Origin: Lentisphaeria bacterium | GTDB lineage: Bacteria; Verrucomicrobiota; Lentisphaeria; Oligosphaerales; Oligosphaeraceae | NCBI GenBank assembly: GCA_016302725.1 | Contig: JAEDNB010000129.1 | Span: 1 to 5,955, forward strand | Reading direction: 5' to 3' | DNA: 5,955 nt | In this document: piece after piece, positions 1 to 5,907 of the stretch | How positions within the stretch are numbered: the first letter of the stretch is position 1 | How the letters are laid out: the number at the start of each line of letters is the position of its first letter | Notes under the pieces: generated by a model | Told to the model about the DNA's origin: nothing | Databases searched by the model: none | Seen by the model: only the letters and a program-made list of their open reading frames with translations | Position numbers and translations under genes: made by a program

Positions 1-134
1 GCGGGGCGGCCGTAGTTGCGGTGCACGGGAGGGCGGCCGGGGCCGGGGCGGCCATGCCGGGGGGAGGCCACCAGGGAGCCACAGAAGAGCACCGCCACAA
101 GGAAAACCGTCAAGGTTCGCAAAGTCTTCTTCAT
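1..134 (-). CDS. Small secreted Pro/Arg/Gly-rich protein, N-terminal part only
   Basis: Only the first 44 codons lie in the window; the gene runs off the left edge. The start ATG (134-132) has an AGGAGG Shine-Dalgarno 7 nt upstream, the best ribosome site in the window, so the start is firm. The protein opens with a classical signal peptide: positive n-region (K2, K3, R6), hydrophobic core about residues 8-22, and a small-residue site around V22-A23-S24. Cys18 lies inside the core and is not in a good lipobox, so signal peptidase I cleavage is more likely than lipidation. What follows (from P25) is almost entirely Pro, Arg, Gly and His with one Tyr, which is low complexity. Such composition occurs in small secreted or envelope proteins of unknown role. 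I do not recognise the family, and the missing C-terminus prevents more. It lies 249 bp downstream of the lipoprotein gene on the same strand. I could not find a convincing promoter directly in front of it. Confidence 0.72.
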   Translation of the reverse strand, partial: MKKTLRTLTVFLVAVLFCGSLVASPRHGRPGPGRPPVHRNYGRP

Positions 135-383
135 TTGATTTCCTCCTATCGTATTTGGGCCTTATTCCGGAGGCCGGATTTCGTTCGTGTTTCCGTCAAG
201 GGAGCCTATGTCGTCCCCCCGGGAGGGGGTGCGGTTCCGGAGGCGTTGGCGGCCTCGTTTTCCGGGGCTGTCGCCGTCTCCACTCTCATTACGTCCCCCC
301 GCCCCGTTTTTCCAGCGGGGCCGGGGATTTTCCCGTCCTTTTTTTCCCGGGAGCGAGGGGGTAGCGTTCCCTGTCGGCGCAGC

Positions 384-1211
384 CTATTTATTCCCGGGGG
401 TGTCTTCCTGCCGCCGGGCCTCTTCCACCTTGTGGTCCAGGTCATAGACGACCGCATTCATGGCCTGCTTCATCAGCCTCGCATATCCGGCGGCATCCTT
501 GCCAACCCCCGCGTAGAGGAAATGGGGGCGGGAGCTTTCCCCATCGAAGCGGTATCTCCAGAGGGTCTTGTTCTCTTCCCGGTCCACGAGGCGGAAGACG
601 AGGGAGAGGGAATTATGGGAGACGGCCATGGGGAATCCGCAGGCCCAGAGGGCGGGGGCGAAGAGGTAGGTCACTCCATAGGTCAGTCGTTCCCCCTGGT
701 ATTCCGAGGACAGGAGAGAGCCCAGGAGGAGGTAGCGCGTGGTGGCCTGTTCCGGCTTTTCGGCGAACTTCACCTCCTGGAAGAGGCCGGAATGCTGAAG
801 GCTGACGACGGCGGCCTCGGCCAGTTCCCGGTCGAAGCTGCACCAGAAACTCCGCAGGGTCGCCAGATGCACCTCAGGGCTCTCTGGAATCTGGCGGCTA
901 ATCCAGGCATAGGGAAGGAGGGGAATCCACCCCAGCCGGAAATTGCCCCGTTCGGTCAATTGGGCCTTCAGGAGGTCGCTGGCCTCCCCCTCCAACTGCC
1001 TGGGGGGGCGGGCATCCCGGAAGGGGACGACCGTCACGGGGGGCAGCGGCGTGCGCCCTTCCACCTTGTACATCAGCCCCTCCGCCGACGCGTAGTCGAA
1101 CTTGGCGGAAGTGGCGCAGGAACTCAACACCAGGGCGATTCCCAGAAGCCCGGTCACCTTCCCAAGAATTCCGAGGACTCCGCCACCTTGTCCGGCTTTT
1201 TTCTTCCGCAT
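384..1211 (-). CDS. Unrecognised envelope lipoprotein (275 aa)
   Basis: A start at 1211 is preferred because an AAGGAG ribosome site lies 8 nt upstream and the protein then begins with a textbook lipoprotein signal: basic n-region (R2, K3-K5), hydrophobic stretch about residues 12-29, and lipobox L29-S30-S31-C32. The frame stays open 58 codons further upstream, but that part has no signal character. Position +2 after Cys32 is Ala, not Asp, which under the Escherichia coli Lol rule points to the outer membrane. The mature part starts with a short beta-like stretch, VTVVPFRDAR (59-68). A helical segment follows (about 127-142, ending SGLF), then a hydrophobic strand YLLLG (160-164). Next come an aromatic-rich segment about 178-196 (YGVTYLFAPALW) and a strand-like FRLVD with an LWRYRF element (206-222). 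This layout recalls periplasm-facing auxiliary lipoproteins with a CsgG/LpoB-like N-terminal fold, but that is impression only and I cannot name the family. It lies 272 bp downstream of the other exported-protein gene on the same strand. Confidence 0.85.
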   Translation of the reverse strand: MRKKKAGQGGGVLGILGKVTGLLGIALVLSSCATSAKFDYASAEGLMYKVEGRTPLPPVTVVPFRDARPPRQLEGEASDLLKAQLTERGNFRLGWIPLLPYAWISRQIPESPEVHLATLRSFWCSFDRELAEAAVVSLQHSGLFQEVKFAEKPEQATTRYLLLGSLLSSEYQGERLTYGVTYLFAPALWACGFPMAVSHNSLSLVFRLVDREENKTLWRYRFDGESSRPHFLYAGVGKDAAGYARLMKQAMNAVVYDLDHKVEEARRQEDTPGNK

Positions 1212-1483
1212 GCCTTTCTCTCCTTGTAGATACTCCCCAATGATGCGGGGATGAACATTTGCAAACCCATGGAATCCCTGCCCCGCCCCAAAGCGTCCCT
1301 GGCGGGCCGCGCCATGCCCAAGACAACGGCGGCAGGGGGATTGTTCCTTGCGGAACGAGACCTTTCCCGCCCTCCAGGGAGGCAATCAAGGCGCCATCCC
1401 CCTGGGGCGGGCCGGCGCCCTATTGCGGGGCACCCCTGCGTGGACGGGGAGGGAAGAGGCGGAGGCGCGGGCTTTGCAGGCCC
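1212..1483. other. 272-bp gap between the two exported-protein genes
   Basis: No credible gene lies here. The open frames crossing the gap are low-complexity shadows on both strands. On the minus strand, the direction of the flanking genes, it contains a GNRA-type hairpin (1343-1356) and a GC-rich inverted repeat GGCGCC/GGCGCC (1390-1395 and 1414-1419). The lipoprotein ribosome site lies at its lower end. No hairpin followed by a minus-strand U-tract was found, and I saw no -35/-10 pair of useful quality. Readthrough from the upstream gene is therefore as likely as a separate promoter. Confidence 0.5.
1343..1356 (-). other. Hairpin with GCAA (GNRA) tetraloop upstream of the lipoprotein gene
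   Basis: On the minus strand the bases read GTTCC-GCAA-GGAAC, a perfect 5-bp stem closed by a GCAA tetraloop, a known stable GNRA loop. It lies about 130 nt before the lipoprotein start codon and would be in the 5' leader if the two genes are co-transcribed. There is no U-tract after it, so it is not an intrinsic terminator. It may be part of a larger folded leader or simply a chance hairpin in GC-rich DNA. Confidence 0.35.
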
Positions 1484-2473
1484 CTAGGGGGCCAGGAGGG
1501 AGAACCGCTTCATGGCCTCCTCCAGAACCATGGCCACCGCCTCCTTTCCGAAGGCCTCCAGGGACGCCTGGTCAAGCCCCGTCCCCGCCGCCATGGCCAG
1601 CCGCGGTTCCTGGCTTGTGAGCATCCGGTGGAAGGGAAGGCGAAGCATTTTGCCATGCCCCTTCACCCAGATTTGAATTTCCCCTCCCATTTCCGCCAGG
1701 AGGATGGCCTTGGGCGCCCGCCTGTCCTGCCGCCTGTCCCGCCTTTGGCTGGCCCGGGAGATCCGGTAGGCCTCCACATTCAGTTGGACAAGGGCCGTGC
1801 AGGAGAGTTGCTCCAGCATCCCCTGGGCCCGCTCGGGGGAAAGTTCCGCCAGGGTGGCGACGCCCGCACGCTGCAACGCCGCGTCCGCCTCCTGCCTGGG
1901 ACGAAGCCGGCAGGAGCGTTCCAGGATGGCCGACGACAATGTCCGGTCGCACGTCTGGTAGCAGCCGGGAGGGAAGGCTGGCACGTAGGAATTGGTCGCC
2001 ATCATGGCCACCATGGGCTCCGTGCGGCCATTTTGCCGTTGCATTTGCCGGGAGAGTTCTGGAAGGGGGGTGTTTTCGTTCCAGTCGTCAGGCAGGGTGC
2101 AAAGGAAAAGCCCGCCCTCCTGGCGCTGTGCCGCCGCCCCGTTTTCCAGCCAGATTCCCCCCGCCTCCAACTGCCATGCCCCACCCTCCAACCGGGCCAG
2201 GCGCAAGGCGACCAGCCCCTCCACTTCCGGATGCCGCGCCCGGTAGGCCAGGAACCGCTCCCAGGGCCTCCGGGGGCTCTCCTCCGTCCCCCCGTCCTCG
2301 TGGATTGTCCAGCCCTGGGCCGTCAAGGCATTCTGCACCATTTTCCTGGCTTTCAGCCGCAGGGCGGGAGCCGGCCCTGGTGCGGTCAGCACCAGTACGC
2401 AGGGTTCCCCCCAAAGCAGAAGCGCCCCGGAGAAAAGGAGCCAGAAGGGGAGTAAAGGACGACAGAAGGACAT
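1484..2473 (-). CDS. Unrecognised exported protein with six mature cysteines (329 aa)
   Basis: From the ATG at 2473 the protein starts with a short n-region (R5), a strongly hydrophobic stretch (about residues 7-21) and then a polar chain, which looks like a signal peptide or membrane anchor. Cys25 follows the stretch but not in a lipobox. The rest is soluble in character: a strand-like VLVLT (26-30), a helical stretch RLKARKMVQNALTAQG (39-54), a central loop with CYQTC (171-175), a helical-looking DAALQRAGVATLAELS (197-212), a strand ALVQLNVEAY (227-236), an Arg-rich patch (240-252), and a C-terminal helix ending in MKRF. Mature cysteines at 25, 125, 171, 175, 188 and 225 suggest disulfides if it is periplasmic. 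I do not recognise the family; a CsgG/LpoB-like fold is a weak guess. The start is uncertain: the frame is open to 2650, and an in-frame ATG at 2575 has GGAGG 9 nt upstream, whereas 2473 has no good ribosome site. The promoter at 2622-2650 reads into this gene. Confidence 0.78.
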   Translation of the reverse strand: MSFCRPLLPFWLLFSGALLLWGEPCVLVLTAPGPAPALRLKARKMVQNALTAQGWTIHEDGGTEESPRRPWERFLAYRARHPEVEGLVALRLARLEGGAWQLEAGGIWLENGAAAQRQEGGLFLCTLPDDWNENTPLPELSRQMQRQNGRTEPMVAMMATNSYVPAFPPGCYQTCDRTLSSAILERSCRLRPRQEADAALQRAGVATLAELSPERAQGMLEQLSCTALVQLNVEAYRISRASQRRDRRQDRRAPKAILLAEMGGEIQIWVKGHGKMLRLPFHRMLTSQEPRLAMAAGTGLDQASLEAFGKEAVAMVLEEAMKRFSLLAP

Positions 2474-2584
2474 GGATTTGACAATGTTCCCACCCTGGAA
2501 AGGACAAAGGACGAAGGCCAGAGGGTCGGCCGCCCCAGCCCCCCCTGGCAAAGCCCTCCAAAGGCCCCCTCCCATGGAGAGGAA

Positions 2585-2589
2585 CCTCC
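2585..2589 (-). promoter_or_regulatory. Strong Shine-Dalgarno supporting an alternative start at 2575
   Basis: On the minus strand GGAGG lies 9 nt before the ATG at 2575-2573, in frame with the exported-protein gene that ends at 1484. Using it would give a 363-residue product in which the hydrophobic signal-like segment begins around residue 40 rather than residue 7. This site decides between two models: initiation here with a 34-residue extension, or at 2473 with a conventional short signal peptide and no obvious ribosome site. The extension's third codon positions look less GC-rich than those of the gene body, which mildly favours 2473. Confidence 0.45.
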
Positions 2590-2621
2590 GGACAACGGCG
2601 CCGCGGGGCGGTACGGCAAAG

Positions 2622-2650
2622 ATAATACGCCTTCCTTCCCCGCTTTTCAA
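2622..2650 (-). promoter_or_regulatory. Sigma70-type promoter for the minus-strand exported-protein cluster
   Basis: On the minus strand TTGAAA (2650-2645) and TATTAT (2627-2622) are separated by exactly 17 bp. Each hexamer differs from consensus at one or two positions, and both stand out in otherwise GC-rich DNA. Transcription would start near 2615, about 40 nt before the ATG at 2575 and about 140 nt before the ATG at 2473. It is the best promoter match in the window and faces away from the calcium-pump gene. Confidence 0.7.
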
Positions 2651-2796
2651 GCCTCCCCGCCAAAAACAGGGGAATTTTAACGGAAGTCGCTATTTTTCCG
2701 TTCTGGCAGTGCCCCGGGCCTCCAGGGATTCCAGGCAAGGCGTCGACGTAACCAAAAACTAACAATAGGCATTCCCTGGCCCACAGGAGAGTCACT

Positions 2797-2802
2797 TATA
2801 GT
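2797..2802 (+). promoter_or_regulatory. Candidate -10 box (TATAGT) for the calcium-pump gene
   Basis: TATAGT matches the sigma70 -10 consensus at five of six positions and would place transcription start near 2809, giving a leader of about 47 nt. No acceptable -35 hexamer lies 16-18 bp upstream (the region reads close to CCCTGG), so an activator, another sigma factor, or a different start may be involved. The leader is pyrimidine-rich and has no Shine-Dalgarno. Confidence 0.35.
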
Positions 2803-2855
2803 ACTTCCGTGTCTGTTTTTGGCCCTTTTTCGCGCTTCCCTTCGACACTTTGCCT

Positions 2856-5822
2856 ATGGCCGCCCCTTCCCCCACTTCCCACGCCAAACCTTCCTTGCAT
2901 GGACTTTCCCCGGAGGAAGTCCTGGAAAGCCGCCGCCTCCATGGGGAGAATGTGCTTTTGCCGCCTCCCCGGGAGGCCTGGTGGAGGCAGTTGCTGCGGA
3001 AATTCGACGATCCCATCATCCGCATTCTGGTGATTGCCGCCCTTTTGGCGATTCTGACGGGGCAGGGAGTGGAGGCCATGGGCATCCTGGTGGCCATTTT
3101 CCTGGCCACGGTGCTGGCCCTGGTAAACGAACTGCAGGCGGAAAAGGAATTTGACATCTTGAACCAGGTGAACCAGGACACCCCCGTGAAGGTCCTCCGC
3201 CAGGGAGGGCTCCGGGAGATTCCCCGCCGGGAGGTGGTGGTGGGCGACCTGGTGGTGCTGGACCAGGGGGAGGAAGTTCCGGCGGACCTGGAGATTCTGG
3301 AGGCGTCGGGGCTGACGCTGGACCAATCCCGGCTTACGGGGGAATCCATCCCCGTGGAGAAATATCCCCGTGGGAGCCTTGGGGAGGGGGCCGGGCATGA
3401 GGAGACCTATCCCTCCTGGATGGCCCTGAAGGGAACCCCGGTGCTCCAGGGGCATGCCCTGGGCAAGGCCCTGGCCGTGGGCGGGGAGACGGAACTGGGG
3501 AAGACCGCGCTGGCGGCGGCCCAGGTCTCGGGAGACCAGACCCCCCTGATGCGGCAGTTGGACCATCTGGCGGAACAGATTGGCGCCGTCGGCATGGGGG
3601 CCTCCGCCCTCACCTTCCTGGCCCTGGTGGTCCACGCCACCCTCACGGGCCGCATGGTCCAGAGCCTCCCCCAATGGCTGGCCACCCTTCTGCTGCTGGC
3701 GGTGGCCGCCATCGCCCTGTGCCGGGTCTGGATGCCCAGTTTCTTCACCGGCGCCGCCATGCTCCGCCTGCCCCTCTCCCGTCCCCGATGGCTTCAAGAG
3801 GGCGGCCCGCGCTCCTGGGGAATCCCCCTGGCGGCGGCACTCCTTCTCCTGCTGGCAGGGGGCGGGGCGCTCCTGGCGACGGGGCTCCTCCCCCCCTCCC
3901 CTGCCGCCTGGCTCTCCCCCAGCGCCACCAGCCATCTGCTCACCTTCTTCATGGTGGCGGTGGCCCTGATTGTCATGGCCATGCCCGAAGGGCTTCCCAT
4001 GAGCGTCACCCTGGCCCTGGCCTACTCCATGCGGAAGATGGTTGCCACCCACAACCTGGTGCGGCGGATGCACGCCTGCGAGACCATCGGGGCCGCCACG
4101 GTCATCTGCACCGACAAGACAGGCACCCTCACCCGGAACCAGATGCAGGTCCAGCACCTGGAGTTCCCCGCCACCCGAAAGGAACTGCTCCAACTGGCCA
4201 TCGCCGTCAACTCCACCGCCGAACTCTCCTTTCCCCAGGGGGAGGAAGGAGAAGAGCCCTCCCCCCTGGGAAACCCCACGGAGGGAGCCCTCCTCCTCTG
4301 GCTCCACCAAAACCAGGCGGACTACCAGGCCTTGAGAAAAGGCTTCCGCAACGGCCCCCAGGACCAGTGGCCCTTCACCACGGAACGAAAATACATGGCC
4401 ACCCGGGGACTCTGCGAAACCCTGGACAACGCCCCCTGGCTCTTCCTGAAGGGCGCCCCGGAAATCCTCCTGGACCACTGCACCGCCTGCCTGACCGACC
4501 AGGAGGAAATCCCCCTGGACGAAACCCGGCGGGAAGCACTCCTGGCGGATATCCGGACTTGGCAGGCCCGGGGCATGCGACTCCTGGGATTCGCGGGAAA
4601 ACGAAACCCCGACATGCAGACCCGGGACGAGGAAAAGGCCGCCACCAGCCTCCTCTGGATGGGCTTCGCCGCCATCGCGGACCCCGTCCGCCCCGAGGTG
4701 CCCCAGGCCCTGGCGGAGTGCCGCCAGGCCGGCATCCAAGTGAAGATGGTCACGGGAGACAGCCCCGAGACCGCAAAGGAAATCGGACGGCAAAGCCATC
4801 TCTGGGATGGGGAGGGGGAGGCCGAGGCAGAGGGGCTCCTCCTCACCGGCGACCAGTTCCAGGCCCTGGATGACCAGCAGGCCCTCCAGGCCGCCGCACG
4901 CCTCCGCATCATGGCCCGCGCCAGGCCCAACGACAAACTCCGCCTGGTGCAATGCCTCCGCCAGCAGGGCGAGGTCGTCGCCGTCACGGGAGACGGCACC
5001 AACGACGCCCCCGCCCTCAACCGGGCGGACGTGGGCATCGCCATGGGCAAGACCGGCACCGCCGTGGCCAAGGAGGCCGCCGACATCATCTTGCTGGACG
5101 ACTCCTTCCCCAGCATCGTCCAGGCCGTGCTCTGGGGGCGTTCCCTCTACCGGAACCTGCAGAAATTCCTCATTTTCCAGTTGACGGTCAATTTCGTGGC
5201 CCTGGCGATTGCCATCCTGGGTCCCTTCCTAAACCTGGAACTGCCCCTCACCATCATCCAGGTGCTCTGGATCAACCTCATCATGGACACCTTCGCGGCC
5301 ATCGCCCTGGCCACCGACCCGCCAGACCCCGCCCTGATGGAACTACCCCCCCGCCGCCAAGGGGAATTCATGCTCTCCAAGGCCATGCTCCGCCAAATCC
5401 TGGCCACTGGAATCCCCTGCCTCCTCCTCCTCGTGGCCATCCTCCTCCTCTTCCAGGCCAGGGGCATGGAAATCCCGGACGAATGGGCGGAAACCACCCC
5501 CCTCTCCCGCCGGATGCTCACCCAGTTCTTCTCCCTCTTCGTCCTCCTCCAATTCTGGAACCTCTTCGCCACCAAGTGCTGGGGCACCCGGGGCCCCGTC
5601 CTCAAACACCTCCTGGACAACCGCCCCTTCCTCCTCATCAGCGGCATCATCCTCCTGGGACAAATCCTCATCGTCACCTTCGGGGGGCGCGTCTTCCGCA
5701 CCGTCCCCCTCTCCGTGACAGAGTGGCTGGAGGTGGCGGGGTTCTCCGCCCTGCTCCTGCCCTTCCACCTCCTCCTGGGATGGTGGCAGCGCCGATCCCC
5801 CCGGGCCCCCGCCCGCCAATAG
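2856..5822 (+). CDS. P-type IIB (PMCA-like) calcium-transporting ATPase, 988 aa
   Basis: An integral-membrane pump that hydrolyses ATP to move Ca2+ out of the cytoplasm. The N-terminal cation-ATPase domain begins at about residue 17 (GLSPEEV). M1-M2 follow, then the actuator domain with TGES (161-164), M4 with PEGLP (377-381), and the phosphorylation motif DKTGT (Asp420). The nucleotide domain has KGAPE (532-536); the P-domain has TGD (633-635) and GDGTND (712-717). M5 contains Asn779 in QLTVN, and M6 contains Asn807 and Asp811 in WINLIMD. With Glu378 these form the single Ca2+ site expected of PMCA-type pumps. FFMVAV before PEGLP and FVLLQFWNLF near M8 also fit this type. There is no calmodulin-binding tail. 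Oddities: M3-M4 is expanded by two hydrophobic segments (about 274-293 and 323-345), making the protein longer than bacterial relatives I recall (roughly 850-910 aa). The start is the ATG at 2856; an in-frame TTG two codons earlier is possible; neither has a Shine-Dalgarno. Mn2+ or mixed transport cannot be excluded. Confidence 0.93.
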   Translation: MAAPSPTSHAKPSLHGLSPEEVLESRRLHGENVLLPPPREAWWRQLLRKFDDPIIRILVIAALLAILTGQGVEAMGILVAIFLATVLALVNELQAEKEFDILNQVNQDTPVKVLRQGGLREIPRREVVVGDLVVLDQGEEVPADLEILEASGLTLDQSRLTGESIPVEKYPRGSLGEGAGHEETYPSWMALKGTPVLQGHALGKALAVGGETELGKTALAAAQVSGDQTPLMRQLDHLAEQIGAVGMGASALTFLALVVHATLTGRMVQSLPQWLATLLLLAVAAIALCRVWMPSFFTGAAMLRLPLSRPRWLQEGGPRSWGIPLAAALLLLLAGGGALLATGLLPPSPAAWLSPSATSHLLTFFMVAVALIVMAMPEGLPMSVTLALAYSMRKMVATHNLVRRMHACETIGAATVICTDKTGTLTRNQMQVQHLEFPATRKELLQLAIAVNSTAELSFPQGEEGEEPSPLGNPTEGALLLWLHQNQADYQALRKGFRNGPQDQWPFTTERKYMATRGLCETLDNAPWLFLKGAPEILLDHCTACLTDQEEIPLDETRREALLADIRTWQARGMRLLGFAGKRNPDMQTRDEEKAATSLLWMGFAAIADPVRPEVPQALAECRQAGIQVKMVTGDSPETAKEIGRQSHLWDGEGEAEAEGLLLTGDQFQALDDQQALQAAARLRIMARARPNDKLRLVQCLRQQGEVVAVTGDGTNDAPALNRADVGIAMGKTGTAVAKEAADIILLDDSFPSIVQAVLWGRSLYRNLQKFLIFQLTVNFVALAIAILGPFLNLELPLTIIQVLWINLIMDTFAAIALATDPPDPALMELPPRRQGEFMLSKAMLRQILATGIPCLLLLVAILLLFQARGMEIPDEWAETTPLSRRMLTQFFSLFVLLQFWNLFATKCWGTRGPVLKHLLDNRPFLLISGIILLGQILIVTFGGRVFRTVPLSVTEWLEVAGFSALLLPFHLLLGWWQRRSPRAPARQ

Positions 5823-5823
5823 C

Positions 5824-5843
5824 GGATTTTCCCGGGAAAATCC
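5824..5843 (+). terminator. Perfect 20-bp palindrome just after the pump gene, putative 3'-end hairpin
   Basis: GGATTTTCCC followed by its exact reverse complement starts 1 nt after the TAG stop. In RNA it can form an 8-bp stem with a CCGG loop. The position suggests a transcript-end or mRNA-stability hairpin. It is not a canonical intrinsic terminator, because an A-run rather than a T-run follows on the plus strand. A protein-binding site is an alternative, since it also lies upstream of the tRNA promoter. Confidence 0.4.
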
Positions 5844-5864
5844 CCAAAAAAGAGAGTTGCCGAC

Positions 5865-5892
5865 TTGCAAACCCGGGGAATCCCATTACAGT
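5865..5892 (+). promoter_or_regulatory. Likely sigma70 promoter of the tRNA-Leu gene
   Basis: TTGCAA (5865-5870) and TACAGT (5887-5892) are 16 bp apart, each matching consensus at four of six positions. Start of transcription would fall near 5900, about 8 nt before the mature tRNA 5' end, a usual distance for a short tRNA leader. The spacer is GC-rich. Independent transcription of the tRNA is plausible, but readthrough from the pump gene is not excluded because no clear terminator separates them. Confidence 0.45.
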
Positions 5893-5907
5893 AAGGCCGC
5901 TTTCCAA

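Larger units (their letters stand above)
2474..2855. other. Divergent intergenic region between exported-protein gene and calcium-pump gene
   Basis: This stretch is AT-richer than its surroundings between about 2610 and 2820, as expected for a divergent control region. It holds the minus-strand promoter at 2622-2650, a candidate plus-strand -10 box at 2797-2802, and small inverted repeats: CCCC/GGGG at 2655-2658 and 2669-2672, and CGGAA/TTCCG at 2681-2685 and 2696-2700. There is also an 8-bp palindrome CGTCGACG at 2741-2748. I could not recognise an operator for a known regulator. No additional gene is supported here. Confidence 0.5.

Noticed and set aside
194..199. TTGACG on the minus strand as a -35 box for the small secreted protein gene
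   Set aside because: No -10-like hexamer occurs 16-18 bp downstream; the nearest AT-rich hexamers are about 27 bp away or overlap the ribosome site.
206..289. 27-residue minus-strand frame in the gap between lipoprotein and secreted-protein genes, with a G-run 5 nt before its ATG
   Set aside because: The G-run is part of general G-richness. The peptide (Ala, Thr, Pro, Gly) has no distinctive feature, and such frames are expected by chance.
21..1229. 402-codon plus-strand open frame across the lipoprotein and secreted-protein genes
   Set aside because: It is antisense to two genes with proper signal sequences and ribosome sites, has Gly/Pro/Glu-rich low-complexity content and no ribosome site.
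1212..1385. Extending the lipoprotein upstream to the ATG at 1385
   Set aside because: The added 58 residues bury the lipoprotein signal in the interior and have Cys/Arg/Gly-rich noise; the 1211 start has its own ribosome site.
1390..1419. GGCGCC/GGCGCC inverted repeat as a terminator of the exported-protein gene
   Set aside because: Each arm is itself a common GC palindrome, the loop is long, and no minus-strand T-run follows.
1259..2455. 398-codon plus-strand open frame opposite the cysteine-containing exported protein
   Set aside because: Its composition is shadow-like (Pro, Gly, Arg, His), it has no ribosome site or recognisable domain, and the minus-strand frame has a signal segment and a strong promoter.
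2655..2700. Small inverted repeats in the divergent region as an operator or terminator
   Set aside because: Stems are only 4-5 bp with about 10-nt loops, match no regulator site I know, and are within chance expectation.
2796..4952. 718-codon minus-strand open frame opposite the calcium-pump gene
   Set aside because: It lies wholly antisense to conserved pump motifs. Its product is Gly/Gln/His-rich low complexity, as expected from a frame opposite a gene with GC-rich third positions.
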